From Scortum barcoo (Eukaryota; Chordata; Actinopteri; Centrarchiformes; Terapontidae), in contig CM041535.1 of assembly GCA_023238725.1 (NCBI GenBank), forward strand, positions 20,393,230 to 20,457,229: DNA of 64,000 bases, read 5' to 3'. The translations under genes and the position numbers were made by a program. Shown here one piece after another: positions 1-13,589 of the stretch. Position 1 is the first letter of the stretch. Every line of letters starts with the position of its first letter. Under the pieces are notes generated by a model. That model was not told where the DNA came from and did not search any database. It was given only the letters and a program-made list of their open reading frames with translations.

Positions 1-3000
1 TGTCTATGTGTGTGTGTTTGCACATGTTTGTTTTTTTTTGTTTTTTTCTAATGTGTGAGTCATCATCTGATTGACATATTTAATACATGTCCTGTGATGA
101 TTCTGTGCGCATGATAGAAAGAGACAGATGAGTAAACACCATGGCTCCAGTGCTCACAAACAGACAAAAAGCTGAACAGGAAGAGTGTTGAATAAAGGGC
201 TGTGAATGAAAATTACCAAGAGATAATGAGGGAGGATCTATTTATACATTCTTTTGCTTTGAAGAAAAGAATACTTTACGACGTGCATTATACCAAATAA
301 AAGAGTGAGCACTGGGAATAGACAATAGCTCTGATTGACAAGGAGATGAAACAGTTCATTCCAGGGCGTCAAAATTACAAGATTTCAATGTGACACTCTG
401 TTCCAAAGGAGACCATCATTGAAGGAGAGAGCTAACAGCTATCACTTGAAAAGACTCTTGTAAAGAAAAATCTTACACTTATAATGTACTGTCATCCACC
501 CACTTGCAGGAGAGGAAAAGGAGGGAAAAAAGATAAAGAAACATTTTTGAGGGACTGTGACCAATCTGGTGTTTCTGATTGGCAAGTGTTATCCCTCAGG
601 ATTAGCTTGGGATTGTGTGGGTGGAACAACCGCCAAGGTACCGAAGTGGGTTTCCTACAGTTGATTCTGAGACAGTTCTATTACTGACATGTCATATATT
701 TTTTTTTAACCTCTCTGAATCCGTGAGAGGATGGCGGTGACAGAGATGAATTTAGGTCCCAACTGGTTGGCTAACTTTTTTATGGGGCCTTCCACGTACA
801 CTTCCAATTGGTTTCAGTTTCCTACTCTAAATGTTTCACTCATGAATGAAAACTGAATTGTTGATTACTCACTCCCAATGTCAGTCTAAGGCCCAAATAA
901 GTTCACTCAAAAACCCAACACAGATCAAATTAGCCCCTGCAGCTCAGTCTAATTGCATTGTTCCAGAAGCTGCTTCCTACAATGTTAAGTTGGAACATTG
1001 CATACCCCAAAATATATGCTTACTGTCCACTGTCAGGACATTAACTGCAGGGTTTCTGCGCTCCAAAACGACCAAGCAATTTTATTACGCTGCATAAGCT
1101 GTTGGGATTATTTTATTTGTAGTATTTAAAAAAAGTGGCTTTCTTAGTTTTTGGATTTGTTTTGAATAGTGACTTAACTATTGGAGCTAAGATGTGACTT
1201 TTCAGTGGACCTCAGTGGCAAATGAAATGATGACTAGTGGCAAAGCACCATTTTCTTGCCAATATATATCCACAGGGCCAAAATAGTACAGATTTGTTGA
1301 CAGCGTACTCATATTAAATAGGCTGCATTCAGAATATATATAGACCATATGGACTCCGATGGCAGGTTTGGGAAAGATGGATGCTACAATGACAATACAT
1401 TTTTGGATGAACTGCTCCTTTAAAGCTCTTCAGGTCCCCCAGCCACATTTTGATGATCTCTGAGGCCTACGGAGGTCAGTGACTTAAAGGTTACGGCAGA
1501 CGGGGTATGTTAGTGTCATGAATGCTAATAAGTAAATACACTTCTTCAGCGATCTGTTTGAGCTTGAATCGGGGTCAGAATTGGCAGCTGAGGTTAAGTT
1601 TAAGAGGTCGGCAGGTTACAATCGTTATTTTTTTTTGCTTCAGCTTACAGACACTCGTCCATTCATTGCATTGTGCCCACAAGAGGAGAGGTCATTCAGA
1701 TTTTGATACAAATCAGCGCGGTGAAGAGAGCAGTTGTGGTGGTAAACGGCACAACCAGACAACCCTGAATACAAGGTGTGACTGCCTTGGAGACCTAAAG
1801 TAAACTGCAGAATGGATCCATCTCTTTTTGAAGCACAGCATATGTCCACGACTGACAGGAAGTAATGATACTCATGCCAATCAATGATATTTTTATTGAG
1901 CAGAGAAAATGGCCTTGTCAATGCACTCTCTCTGATTAGCTAACCTCATCATTGATAGTATGGGCTATTGACTGAGAGCATCAGAGTGCTCGTCATAAGG
2001 GTCATAAACGAGGAGAGGTGTCTTTGGAACATTGGTCCCTGTCTCTTGGGCACTGGGGTGCTGTTAACAATGGGGGGATAAAATCACTCACAAATACAGG
2101 CAGACAGACAATTAGCTTTAAAATCTAAGTATCATAAGAGAAAAAAAGCTTGCGGCCTCAGTTTGTCTGACAGTCCGCTTTCTTTTGTGTGTAGGAAGTT
2201 ACTTTTTAACCTTTATAGTAATCACAAAGATGTGTCTTATCATTGTGGTTGAGGCTTTACTGTGCAAGAGCATTTACATCACTCTACCACTCTTCAACCT
2301 AATGTTTTCTTTTAAATAACAAATGATGGTATCCAATGCTTTCACTACATCTTCAACCTAAATGCGGAGAGTGCAAGCTTGTTGATTCTCCTATAGGTCA
2401 GAAGAACTCCTCAGTCATGTATGTGTCCTGCTTACATCTTTAAAAAACTGAGAAAAACATTAAAAACTTTCAAACCATTCCTGTATGAGCTACGAGTTCA
2501 TCTCTTCATCCTGCTCTGGAATCGCTCCAATGCATTTCATGAATGACGTCGAGAAAATGCGAGACTTATCAATAAGAGTCCTGCTTCATTAAGGATGACT
2601 TTTTATTCCGGATTCTGAGCAGTCAGATGACATAGATTTCAAAGCAGGACAAATGCGGGAATGCACAACTTAAAACACTTCAGAAGTACACGCTGTCTTC
2701 TTCACAGCTGCAGAACGAGAAGCTGATGATGCAGTTTTATGCGGAGGGGGGGACGTTTAATGACTTAAAAGACAACAAGAATCTTACTCTGTAAGATCAG
2801 GAATTCAGCCTGGCGATTCACTTCCAGCAACATCAGGGTGGAAGTTATGTCTACAGTTGTCAAGTTGAATTTAATTTACTTTATTGGGTGCTTTTATGCT
2901 GACAAAAATTAGAAAATGTGGTGCTGACATAAGTAGCATAGGCTACTAGTTTAACTGACACCAGCCTCAGCTCGACAAGCTCTCTTCTCAACATATTGTA

Positions 3001-3060
3001 GCTTTCAGTTCACAATGAAGCCCCCATTGGGCTGATTGATTCGGTCATAGGTGCTGAATT
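1..3060 (+). other. Intergenic DNA, no gene seen
   Basis: The stretch is mostly AT-leaning unique-looking sequence. A segment ending GCTCCTTTAA at 1414-1423 resembles the end of a teleost interspersed repeat and is listed separately. The open frames here (up to about 93 codons) show no family resemblance. Confidence 0.6.
1130..1423 (-). repeat. Possible interspersed repeat ending TCCTTTAA
   Basis: Read on the minus strand the stretch begins TTAAAGGAGCAGTTCATCC, a form common at the ends of teleost non-autonomous elements, and resembles the end of the element at 28569-28829. The other end was not located, so the 5' limit is approximate. Confidence 0.35.
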
Positions 3061-3589
3061 TCATTAATTCCATTACAAAAGCATTTTTTTCTTTCTTTCC
3101 TTTCTCTTGTATAAACCACCTCCATTTTTGACTAATATGAGATGTGGCCCGCTCTGTTGACTTCACTGGCATGTACCAACATGCTTTTAAGCCAATAGAA
3201 TATCTGGGTACAGCTTGGCTCGGCTCATGGCACTTAGCAGCCAGATTGCTACATCAGCTTAGTTGAATTTTAAACATATTTATTGTTGTTTAGTTCACAT
3301 CTGAATACATGCTTATGATATTTACTGTAAGGCTGTGATATTTCTTCTGCGGTGGCGTAAAATCAATATCTTCTAAATAAACCTGAGTGGCGTCTCAGCT
3401 TGGGCGGCAATTTGTTACGACGTCGTTCAGCGGGGCCCGTGAGTGTTTAAAAGGTCTGATGGAGAGTCATTTATCTTGACATTTTAGACAGCCACCAACT
3501 TGCTGATATGAAATAGCATCTCAATAGCTTGTTATCGACTGTTATGGTGTTTTATCATTTATTTTGATAAGTGAAATCAAATTCTGGAC

Positions 3590-3640
3590 GCTGGCCAGGT
3601 TGCTATTACCCACTGAGCTATAGTCGACTAGGCCAGTGTG
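3590..3640 (-). repeat. Possible tRNA-derived SINE fragment
   Basis: On the minus strand the segment reads TATAGCTCAGTGGGTAATAG, a good match to a tRNA A box (polymerase III promoter). No B box (GGTTCGANNCC-like) follows at the expected distance, so it is not a functional tRNA gene. A broken SINE head is the likeliest reading. Confidence 0.35.
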
Positions 3641-6600
3641 AGTGTATGTGCACTCTCAGGTTTTTGTGTGGGTATGTCTGTGTATGTGAGTGTGAAACAG
3701 AGAGAAAAAAAGATGGCATTAATGTCCATTTTTTATCTTTCTGCTTGGGTGGATAAATAGACTGGGAACCTATGAGATCAGTGGTATGCAGCCCGGGACA
3801 GGGCACTGAGAACAAGGCGAAGCCCGGCTGGATCCCTTAAAGATATTATTAATGGCCATGGGCACACACACACACCCCCTGTTTGCAATGCATAACTCAG
3901 TAGTAAGCCTCTTTCTGTGTTCTGTCACAAGAGATGGGGAGCAGAAAGCAGAACAGGGTGACTTTATAATCCCTGCTGTATTTATACTCCACCCTACTGA
4001 CTTCTGCACTTCCTACCCTTCTTCTTTCTTTTTTTCCTTTCCATGTCTTCATCATTTCTCTTCACCCGTCTCCTATATACACATATCTGATCTTATCTGG
4101 CTTCAGAAACCTAACCCTCTTTCTCATAATGTATTTCACAATCTGTTTTTTTTATTATTCCATCAAGGTCCTTTCGACTTTCCTCGTCTCCTCTTTTTCC
4201 ATCACGTTCTTCTAGGCGCTCTTGTTTTTCATTCCATCTCCTCCTTGTTCCTCCTTTTTGCCTTTTGCCTTTCTCAAAGTTATGAGGGAAGCAAAGAGCA
4301 GAAAGCTAAAAGGCCTGACCTCTTTCCTTTCCTCTGTCTGGAAGGTTTCTCGCTAAACACAATACTTCTGTTCCATCTGACCCCGTTCTGCCTCCTTTTT
4401 TACTTTTCTATGTTCTATTTTTTTTTCTTCAAACCTCTTGTGCTGTATGTGGCTCTTTACCAATACCCAACAAGACATCCATACATGTACAATGTCTGCA
4501 TGCATGCAACAGAGAGAGGCAGTGATAAACACACAAACAAAAAGAGAGCTCCTGTAGTGCATGCAGGCAGTCCCAGCTGGAGAGCATGGAGGCTGACTGA
4601 AAAAGTGAAAAGCAGTCTGTTCTAAAACTAATGTGTTACAATTCCTTGACAGCAGAGGATACCCGAACTGTGCAAGCTGCGATGAACAAGGAAAAACAGA
4701 GAAGTGATTGCCATAGAAAATATCAATGTGAAAGACAACATGATAAACTATAATATGATGATGAAGAAACTGTTTCCTTACTCAGAAGGTGCACAGTCTC
4801 CCTTAAAAAAAAGAATAGTTACTCAACTTAGAAGGTATGCAGGCCTCACCATCAACATGTCACAGTACTCTGGCCTTTTTTGTGTTTTTCAGTTCACAGC
4901 ATCCTTGCAGTTGCTCTACTCTGAACCAATCCCAGCAGACGAGCCTGGAGTGTAAATGAATGTGTCTGAACTGACATGCTGAGGCACAACAGTGTTCCTC
5001 AAACTAAACTTTAAGGTGTACCTTAAAAGCAGTGACAAAGAAACATGTAGAACAATAAATGGATTATAGAGGCCAATATCATATGTATACTGATTTGATA
5101 TATTCATTTTAATCTTTATAAATACAATTCAATAATTAGCCATTTATCTGTCCCTTTGTAAATGAATTGCAGTTACCCAAATTCAACAAGAATAACCGTT
5201 TCTTCTTACATCCTGGTGCATACATGAACTACAATTGCCGTTGTTTAAGTCCATAGCCAGAGACTTTTGTCGAATGTCTGTCCCCTCCTCTCTCTCCTCG
5301 TTTCCTGTTATCGCTCAACTCAAGGTACCAATTAAAAACACAAAAATACCCAAAGAGCAATAATTAAAAGAAACCCATTTTCTAAATAGCTTTTCTTGCT
5401 CAGAGTCCTTGACCCTTTCAGAAATGCTATTGCCTATGGGGCTTTATTTCCCAGAGGTTGTCTTGTCAGACTGTGTATGCCCAGAAGAAACTTCTTTGGA
5501 TTTTTCAGCATTATTAAGAGCTGCATTGCATTACAGTTTTTTTTTCTGAAAAGATTCTGCAGATTCAGTCAATTACAGCTGCACATAGTTTTTATAAAAT
5601 GGTTGGCTTTGAACTTATCACCAAAAAACTGACACCACCCACATGAGTAAAAAATGCCTGGAATTCAAAAATGGTTAAGGTACTTTTGTGATTGCAATGA
5701 ATGCAACACCATTCAATTTTATAGTGTGCCATTGTACTCTCTTCATAAAGAAACAAGTTTAACTAGTTTAACCAATTTATTCTGTTATGTGCTTTATTAC
5801 TGGCTTTTAAAGTGGCTATAAAACCACATGAAAATACCAAAGTGCCACCGTAGCAATGCTATTCAACACAACAGAGAATATTAACACAATATTAAACCAA
5901 TTTGCAGGCTTAGCCGCCACATCTAGAAAATCTCAGAACTACTTAGTGGTACAAGTATAGCTGCTCGTGCTTGCGGCTTCAGCTATAACATTTCAGGTAC
6001 GAGTGCACATTTGTATTTTTCACAAAACCACTCTGAGCTGCACTCCACTGGTGCAGTTTCTTCAATCTAAAATTTGGATAAACTGGCAGTTTGAAAGCCT
6101 CAATTGTCCTACATCAAACTTCTTTCAAGTCCCATTGCTGACTGCCATTATTCATCAACAAGTTAATATGCTGGTATTAATGTAAAAGAGCCATATGCAT
6201 CAATGGCAAGAGACACATTACTCTTTGTCCCTTATCATTTTTTATGATCTCATTTTCTGCCTTATTGATTTCTCATCTCGCTCCCTCTTACAGTCTCTCA
6301 CACTGTCTCCTTCCTCCCAATACTGCACAGCAGCTCAGACAACTTAGACAACTTGTAAACCCAGATAAGGGGGCTGAAAGCACATCTCACTTTGACATAT
6401 ATAGGGTCATTTTTACAACCAGTTTATACAATCTTTGCCCTTCTACTCCTTTTCTTTATTTCGTCTCTTCACACGCTCGCAAATTGGATGGCGACTTTTA
6501 CATGTCGAGTCTGACAGAAAGAGGTCGCCGGAGTCAATCACAGCAATTTGGCATGTGCGCGTGTGAATGTGAAGTCTGAGGTGTTTAAAGTGGGACATGC

Positions 6601-7260
6601 TGCTGTCATAAACATACGAGGAGACACAAATGCCCCGCGGATCCCTGAACACGCCAGCGCAGGCATTTTATTGGACACTCGGCCGTCCTGTTTGCACTTC
6701 TGAGTGTGTCCGAGGGAGAGGAGGGGGAGGGAGACAGAGAGGGAGGAGGAGAAGGAGGGAGATTTACACATCTGCAGAGTAACGGGGTAACAAGCACTTA
6801 AGCTTGGGCATGAGCAGTGGAAGGGGCGCGGCCTTCTCTCGTTAACTTTAATAAAACACTCCCCCAGTCAATGCCCTGGGCTGTAAAACTCCTGCATCTA
6901 ACACTCTCCAGCTCCACTCCAACTATATATCTCCAAACTTCTCCTCTAAACACACAGACACACACCCCGATGATTCACACCCCTGTTTTTCCTCCCTTCA
7001 TACAGTCATTTCCAAAATTTGGTCCAAGCATGATCCATTTGGTTAAGACCATCTCAGACAATCTTCATTTGGAATTATGTACATGTATAAATATGTGAAA
7101 AAGTGACATCATACACAGAGGCCAAATATTCTGTTGGTGTCTTTGCCCTGAAATGAGTGTGGCAGGCTGAGAAGGAAAGTACATGAGGAAGCAGAAAATG
7201 TAAAGCAGGAAAGGAGGAGGTAGACAATGAAATAAGGAGGTTGAGAGGTAAAGATAGAAA
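3640..7260 (+). other. Intergenic DNA, pyrimidine-rich tract and AT-rich sequence
   Basis: From about 3990 to 4450 the + strand is strongly T/C-rich, which keeps one ATG-initiated frame open over 257 codons (3852-4625). The predicted chain is Phe/Leu/Ser-rich without a domain. The remainder is AT-rich with no recognisable exon. Confidence 0.6.
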
Positions 7261-7263
7261 TGA

Positions 7264-7365
7264 GGGTGGCGCAGGTGGCTCAGTGGAAGTGCGCGCGCAC
7301 ACATGTCACTCTCTCACTGTCCTTTCCATAAAAACAATAAAGGGTGTAACCCCCACCCAAAAAAG
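7264..7365 (+). repeat. Eroded tRNA-derived SINE
   Basis: GGTGGCGCAGGTGGCTCAG begins the unit, and TGGCTCAGTGG at 7276-7286 is a consensus A box. The part expected to carry the B box is missing. The tail, ATGTCACTCTCTCACTGTCC followed by AACAATAAAGG and an A-run, matches the 3' part of tRNA-type SINEs I recognise from teleost genomes. It is an internally deleted, inactive copy in a purine-rich setting. Confidence 0.6.
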
Positions 7366-7369
7366 TGAA

Positions 7370-9880
7370 GAATGAGGGCAAATGATGAGGTAAAAAAAGA
7401 GATATAAAAAGAAAGAAAAATGTAGGTGAGGAGAGAAGGAAAAGGATATAAGGACTTAGGGAAGGAAGGACAGAGCTGGAGAAGGAAATGAGGGTGTAGA
7501 AAAGGAGAAGAGGAGCCCTGAGTTTGTCTTGCAATTGACTCAAAAGGAGAGTCCCTTCATAAATATCAAGAAGGGTTGATACTTCCAGTTTCCCCAAATG
7601 ATTCACTTAATATCATTGCAATCTGAACATAAAAATTCCCAGACATAAGATTGAAATTTCTCAAACATTCCCATTATAGTCCTTCTCCTGTGCTTCATGC
7701 AAACTGATTAATTTGAATATATGACAGCTCCACCCCTCTGCCAGACGTTGAAGTATATCATCAACATCTCCACGCGCCTTCTCCTCCAATTCCGCTTAAT
7801 TGAAACAGAACAATTTTTTTTTCTTCTGAGTTAATCTAATGAGACTTAAGAGATTAATCTTGAGCGTGTCAGGAGGGCGCTGTGTTAGTAGATCTCAATC
7901 AGGCCTCCACCACAAACACTCCTGGTGTGGACATCTGAAACATCCAGCTAATCAGGGATGAAGGCGTTGGTGGTTACCCAGGGCTGCCCTTATCACATCC
8001 CAACTACTGATGAAGTAAGGAGATATAAAACACTGTTGAGGTGTCAAGGCTGATGTTTAAAGTAGAGGTTGACTGGTGTGTGGCTTTATGTAATTTGTAA
8101 TTGTTGAATTCTGATTAAATAATGCTATATAAATAAACAATTAACATGAAAAATAGGGGGATGATTGGACTTGCTGCAAAAACACAGCAGTATCCCCGAC
8201 ATGCCTGTATTAATGAACGTGAACCACCTAAGGCTACTTACAGCTTAAACAGATGTTAATCACTTAATCAGATAAGAGACTCTGCTTTATGAAGTTTAAT
8301 ATATGGAGACACACACGTTCACATGCAGACGTGCTGAGTGATGCAGCGGGGAAGGCTGATTAATAAGTTGGGATGCGATGCAATCTCCATCTTTATTAAG
8401 ATGTTGAAAGACATAAGACCTTAAGCCACACACACTCGCAGTCACACATTCAGTAGGGCCTGACACAGGGAATTTGCTTTATGAATGACCACACACAAAT
8501 ACCAGAACAAGGAAAAGGTGATAGCATTTAAGGGTGGTGACAACATAATAAGACAGAAGGACAAAGTGGCTGTCCATAAATATGCAAACATATCTTTAAA
8601 TAAGCACTCAGAGCAGCTACAAAAGGTGATGTGTAAAGAATTGTGGAGCATGGGGGAGAAGATGGAGGGAAGGATTGTTTTTGGCCCAAGAATAATGAAC
8701 AAAATGAGTGCAGATGGAGGAGGCAGATGGTTTCATTTGTGATGGGCAGCCCAGGGCTGCCATGGTGCTTGATGGGTAATGGATATTACTCCATGGAGCC
8801 CTAGGCCCTTCCTGAGGATTGTGGCACAATGTCAGTCACATGCTGATAGAGGACCAGTTTAGCATGTGATCCTTTAATTGTCCAGGTTAGAATTTAGAAA
8901 GAGTAATTTGATCCTTCTTCTGTGTCTGAGGGGAGCAACCTGCCCACCTGCACTCAACAACCTGTAACTGACTTTTGCATACAAAAACATATAATTTAAT
9001 AAATATTTTCATGTATTTCATCTCAATTTTGATCTCACAATTTAATTGACTTCTTATCTTTATATTTAGTTTTACATCAATCAAAGTGTAATATATATCT
9101 TGTCATCGATTAAATGTGGAAAACATGTGGGTCACACTAGGTAAACTTCTGATTTTCCAGCCCTGTGTAAGTGCAATTTGAATGTTCTGTGGGTTAAATC
9201 TGGGTAAGAGAGATGGGAAAACTGCAACAATAACAGGAAACATAAGGAAATAACTGTACATGGCAGCACAGGCCAAGACAAACAAACGAGATCAGCACTC
9301 CAAGATACTTGGATAAATGGGCAAAATGAGCAGACAGATGTGGACAAGATAAGGTCAGGCAGATTTCATTTTTCGCTGCCTCTTGAAACTACAAGGACCT
9401 TTGTGTGAGAAAATTGTATCAGCATCTTATTTTAAGCATAAGTGGCATCAGGCTACCCGAATCCCTTAATTGAAAGCACAAATGAACTCTTGGGTGCATC
9501 TTTCCTCCGTAAAACAAGTAACCAAACCCATCACTTCTGCAAATGTCGCAGTAGGACAGTGAGCACAGAGCCGCAGAAAGTCTCAAAAGGAGGGAGATTG
9601 TGTATTCAAGGCTAGGTTAGAATTATCTTCATCCCCAAATCACAGGATTATCAGGCCACATCTGTTGGCCATTCACTTGGTGCATATGTTCTAATCATGA
9701 TGTGAAGAGTAATTACCATTATGGAGCTTTGTGAATGTGTGAAGAAAAGACAGCAGGATCAGCATAATGCTCTGCATTCCAGAGGGCCAGTTGAAAGAGT
9801 TAGAGAGTGACAGATCTTTGGAAATGTCACCCGCAAAATATCTCATGATGCCCAGATAATAAGAAACAGAGGGAACATGT
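7370..9880 (+). other. Intergenic DNA, no gene seen
   Basis: It starts with a purine-rich stretch (7370-7520) and continues as AT-leaning unique-looking sequence. A 17-bp near-palindrome lies at 8745-8761. No exon-like frame is recognisable. Confidence 0.6.
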
Positions 9881-9881
9881 A

Positions 9882-9912
<31 letters not shown>

Positions 9913-9927
9913 CAGAGAGAGAGAGAG
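9881..9927 (+). repeat. (GT)n(GA)n compound microsatellite
   Basis: Alternating GT at about 9883-9902 passes directly into GA repeats with a small interruption. A looser TG-rich stretch follows at 9980-10165. Confidence 0.9.
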
Positions 9928-10293
9928 TGAAATCTAGTGACACTGTGGAGAACTGTTTATAGTGTACATATTGTTTTAATTATGCATGTGTGTGTAGGCT
10001 TGTTTGTAGTGTCTGTGTGGGTGCAGGTGTGTGCACTGTGCATGTGGGTGTGCAGGTGTTAGGGTAAAGGGTTAAGTGTGACTAAGTCAGTGTGCCGAGG
10101 CTTGTTTTTCTATCATGTGTGAAGGTTATGTGTTTTAGTGTGGATGTTTTACAGTGTGTGTGTATTTGCATCTCTGCTGCTGTTCTTATATTAGCATGGA
10201 TGTGTGTTTAGCCCCAGGTCCATTTTCATGTATCATATTCCAAATCAAAGGCCTAAATGCTGCATAGATGTTGTGTTGCTCTGACAGGAGGTG

Positions 10294-10314
10294 TTTTTTT
10301 TTTTTTTTTTTTTT
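10294..10314 (+). repeat. Poly(T) run
   Basis: An uninterrupted run of 21 T. It may be the reverse-strand tail of a retroposed element, but no element body is recognisable beside it. Confidence 0.9.
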
Positions 10315-10495
10315 GCTGCAGGACTCTACCATTGAAGTTCCTCTCTCCTCTCCTCCCATAGACAACCCAGCAATTTGCCTTAATCCATATTGACTGCTCT
10401 TCCATGACCTCACTCCATAGGGTCCAGCACTGAGGATTTACTCCGAGACAGCCAATCTAAACAACCTGATTTAACTTCTTTTCCTCAGTGTGACT

Positions 10496-10517
10496 GTGTG
10501 TGTGTGTGTGTGTGTGC
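10496..10517 (+). repeat. (GT)n microsatellite
   Basis: A short GT array, followed by a GA-rich patch and a GTAGGTAGGTAGAT patch at about 10540-10560. Confidence 0.85.
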
Positions 10518-10519
10518 AG

Positions 10520-13350
10520 GAGAGAGAGGCAGAGAGAGGTAGATGTAGGTAGGTAGATGTCGAAAGTGAGGCAGGGCAGCCCATGTGTACGTGAGCAAAG
10601 CTTTTCACTATCAGTCTTTGACATGATGAAGGGGACAAAGATGTAGAATCAGAGATAAACCAAAGCCCCAGTGCCTCCCTGGGAACCCCACAGCCAAGCC
10701 ATAAAAGTCTCCTCTCTTCCCGCAACCAATCGTTAGCGCCATACACGCAGGCCCATCTACGCAAGCCAACCACACACATATATTTTAACAGCGGGTTTGA
10801 TTGTGGAACAGAGGGGGGGAGGAACCATTATAAAGTCGGCTACGTGTGGCTAAACCGTCCACACACAGAAAACACCGACACAGTTAGACGATGAAGGGAA
10901 AATCGTTACGTGAAAGTGTTTCCTTGCTTACTGACTAATTGTTTCTCGCCTGCAGACAGACTCTCATCAGTGTAGGTTTTGTCTGCGTACATACAGGAGT
11001 GTGTATGTGCATGCCTGTGCTGTTTGCTCATGTCTACATTTGTTGACACTTGTGTATTGTTTTTTTTCTTTTGGTCGGGGGCGTGTTTGTGCGTGTGCAC
11101 ATGCAGACTGTATGCGGGTGAGCGCTTGGAGTATTTCATGCATATAGGTTGTACCACCAGCTGGGTCAATTTCTATCTCTTTGCTTAATTAATGGTTTGC
11201 CTCTGGCACCACTGTGCAGAGAGCTCCGATCTGTCTGCTCCTGCCGCTTCTGCACTCGCTACACTGTGTACACACAAACAATATATCCCTCTGACACGCA
11301 CACATACTCCAACAGGTGCACAGATGCTTGTGTAGGAAGGCGAGAAGAGATCAAACAACAACAAGGATTCTTCTCCCGCATAAGATTGTATACTCCCAAC
11401 CAAAGACAACGAATGAAAATAAGGACAAAAGACACTTGACTGTACCCTAAACCCTTACATTATTTGTAAGCATGTATTTTATTTAGCAGTTTGTGTGAAT
11501 CCAATTGTTGGTTTGTCTGTGTCATGTATTTGCAGAAACTTCAGTAAACCTCAGTAACTCAAGGAACAACATAGCAGCACTGTCAAATAAGTTTGTAAAA
11601 AAAAATAAAAAAAAATCAGATTTTAATGGCATTTTTAAGAAGTTAGATCACATCCTTCCCTTGTGACTTAGTGTTTTTCCCTTCAATGACCCTCCCTCAT
11701 TGTCTAACCTTTTGCCATTATTTGTTGACCTGCCAAAACAATGACCTCTCCCCCATCGCCGTCAAACTCTCCTCAATCTGTCCTCTCCTATTCATCCACA
11801 GCCCTGCGATGCGGATGCAGCCCTTGTTGGGGTATTCATGCATTCTGCCCTTGTAAGAAGCAGGCATGTGATTCACCATGACTGCAGAAAGCACCGGAGA
11901 TCCCAGTCAGGGTGGTGTTCTTTTTTTTTTCCCATGCAGCGTTATTAAGATGCATATGTTTAATTTATGATCGGAGACTTTCAAAGGGGATCTGTTGTCT
12001 CAGAATCAAGCTTTGTCCATATCTTCCATATATGTTGCCTCATTCTCTGTCTCTCTCCATTTTCTTATCCCCTTTATCTTGCCAGGGCTGTCATGCCTAC
12101 ATGGTAGACCCTTGAAGAGAGTATACCCACATGAATGTCAGCACACACACGCACACACATTCCTGTACAGCAAGCTCCTGTGAGCTGAATGGTCGCACAA
12201 GGATTGCGGTACCCTCAGAGCACCAGGAGGAAAATCCCCAGCTGATTCCAGTTAATACCAGAAAAACAACATTAGACGTGACGTGTCTGATGTGCCATTG
12301 TTTCACAGGCACAGACAGCCTATCTGAAATTTATCCTGTGTCAAGTCTGTAATGGAACAGGCGATAAATCTCTCTTAGATTTGTGAGTCTGCGATGGGTC
12401 TGTATGGGCCGGGGAATAGCAAGGGGAGAGCTGACAATGTGTAAAACATCCAATAACTAATTGTAAAAGATAGTGGTAATACTGGAGCTGGGGGTCAGTG
12501 CTAAGCAATAATGAAAATCTATGTGTTTTAATAAAATACGTCATGGCAGCATTGTAACTCAGTAGACAAAAAAATAGTTTTCATAAAGTTACATGACCCA
12601 TGTAAGTGTTCTCTGATTTGACACTATCTTTAGGATGTCAAAATTACAACAAATGTTGTTTTTTGATTAGGCTGGGAATACTGAACAGCGAGCATCTGCA
12701 ACCATTTAAGCCATGCTGGAATACCATGAGTTTATCTGCTGACCAAATATGACCATAACTTGTTGTGTGGATTAATTTCTATTGAAGAATAGAGCTGTTA
12801 ACGAATTCTAACACTGTGAACTCACATCTGCTACACGATTAAAGCATCAAAGTGGAAACAGCGGCAGAAATCCTTCAGTTTGCAATGTAACTCTGATAGT
12901 GCAGTACAGCGACTGGCAAACAGTTAAGTAAGGTTAATACCTGAAGAACAAACAGGAGTGAAATTAAACTTAAAACCACATGAATTACAACAATGCATAG
13001 TGAAAACTTTTCTTTCTCTGTAGTCACCAGCATAGCCAATCAACAGTGTGAAAACTGTGGTGGTTAAACATCACTGACTGTTGGTAGGAAACAGAGACAA
13101 CAGTCATTACATGTGCGGCAACAAGATGTGTCTTATCAGGAAAATGTTAACAGAAGTGAGCTTGAAGAAATGACTGATGCTGTCAATTTTCTGGCGAGGA
13201 CATTTTAATGTGAAAACATCACCCCATTACTCTATCATATATGTTGCTGTAAATTACCAATTACTACGCAGCATGTTCTCCTGCCACAGAAGTTATAAAG
13301 TCATTGTGTGATTTGCATAATTAATTGGCTCACTTGCTGGGGTAGGCTGT
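10520..13350 (+). other. Intergenic DNA, no gene seen
   Basis: Mixed sequence with scattered TG/CA-rich patches (10980-11130; 11290-11320; 12140-12165). No splice-flanked conserved frame or RNA gene is recognisable. Confidence 0.6.
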
Positions 13351-13355
13351 TGAAC

Positions 13356-13381
13356 ACTCTCTCTCTCTCTCTCTCTCTCTC
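13356..13381 (+). repeat. (CT)n microsatellite
   Basis: A pure CT array. A complementary-sense (GA)n patch lies about 170 bp downstream (13547-13588), so the transcript could fold here. Confidence 0.9.
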
Positions 13382-13546
13382 GCTTGCTCAATCTAGCCTC
13401 CTTTCTTTCGTTCTTTCCCTCTCCCCGTCAACATGTGGCCTCGAGGCCTGCAGTGGTGTGCAAATCCATTGGAGAGCTGTCATTGCTACCTGTGTTCCTG
13501 CCTCACCAGTGGCAGGTGGTCCCATGTCCTGCCTGGGGCAAGGAAG

Positions 13547-13588
13547 GGAGAGAGAGATAGAGAGAGAGAGGCGGAAAGAGAGAGAGGC
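13547..13588 (+). repeat. Imperfect (GA)n array
   Basis: GAGA repeats interrupted by TAGA and GGCGGAAA. It pairs in sense with the upstream CT array. Confidence 0.8.
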
Positions 13589-13589
13589 C

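Noticed and set aside
3590..3640. tRNA gene on the minus strand
   Set aside because: Good A box but no B box and no acceptor stem; kept only as a possible SINE fragment.
3852..4625. 257-codon ORF as a protein-coding gene
   Set aside because: Phe/Leu/Ser-rich translation of a polypyrimidine tract, no domain, no similarity to a known family and no splice or polyadenylation context.
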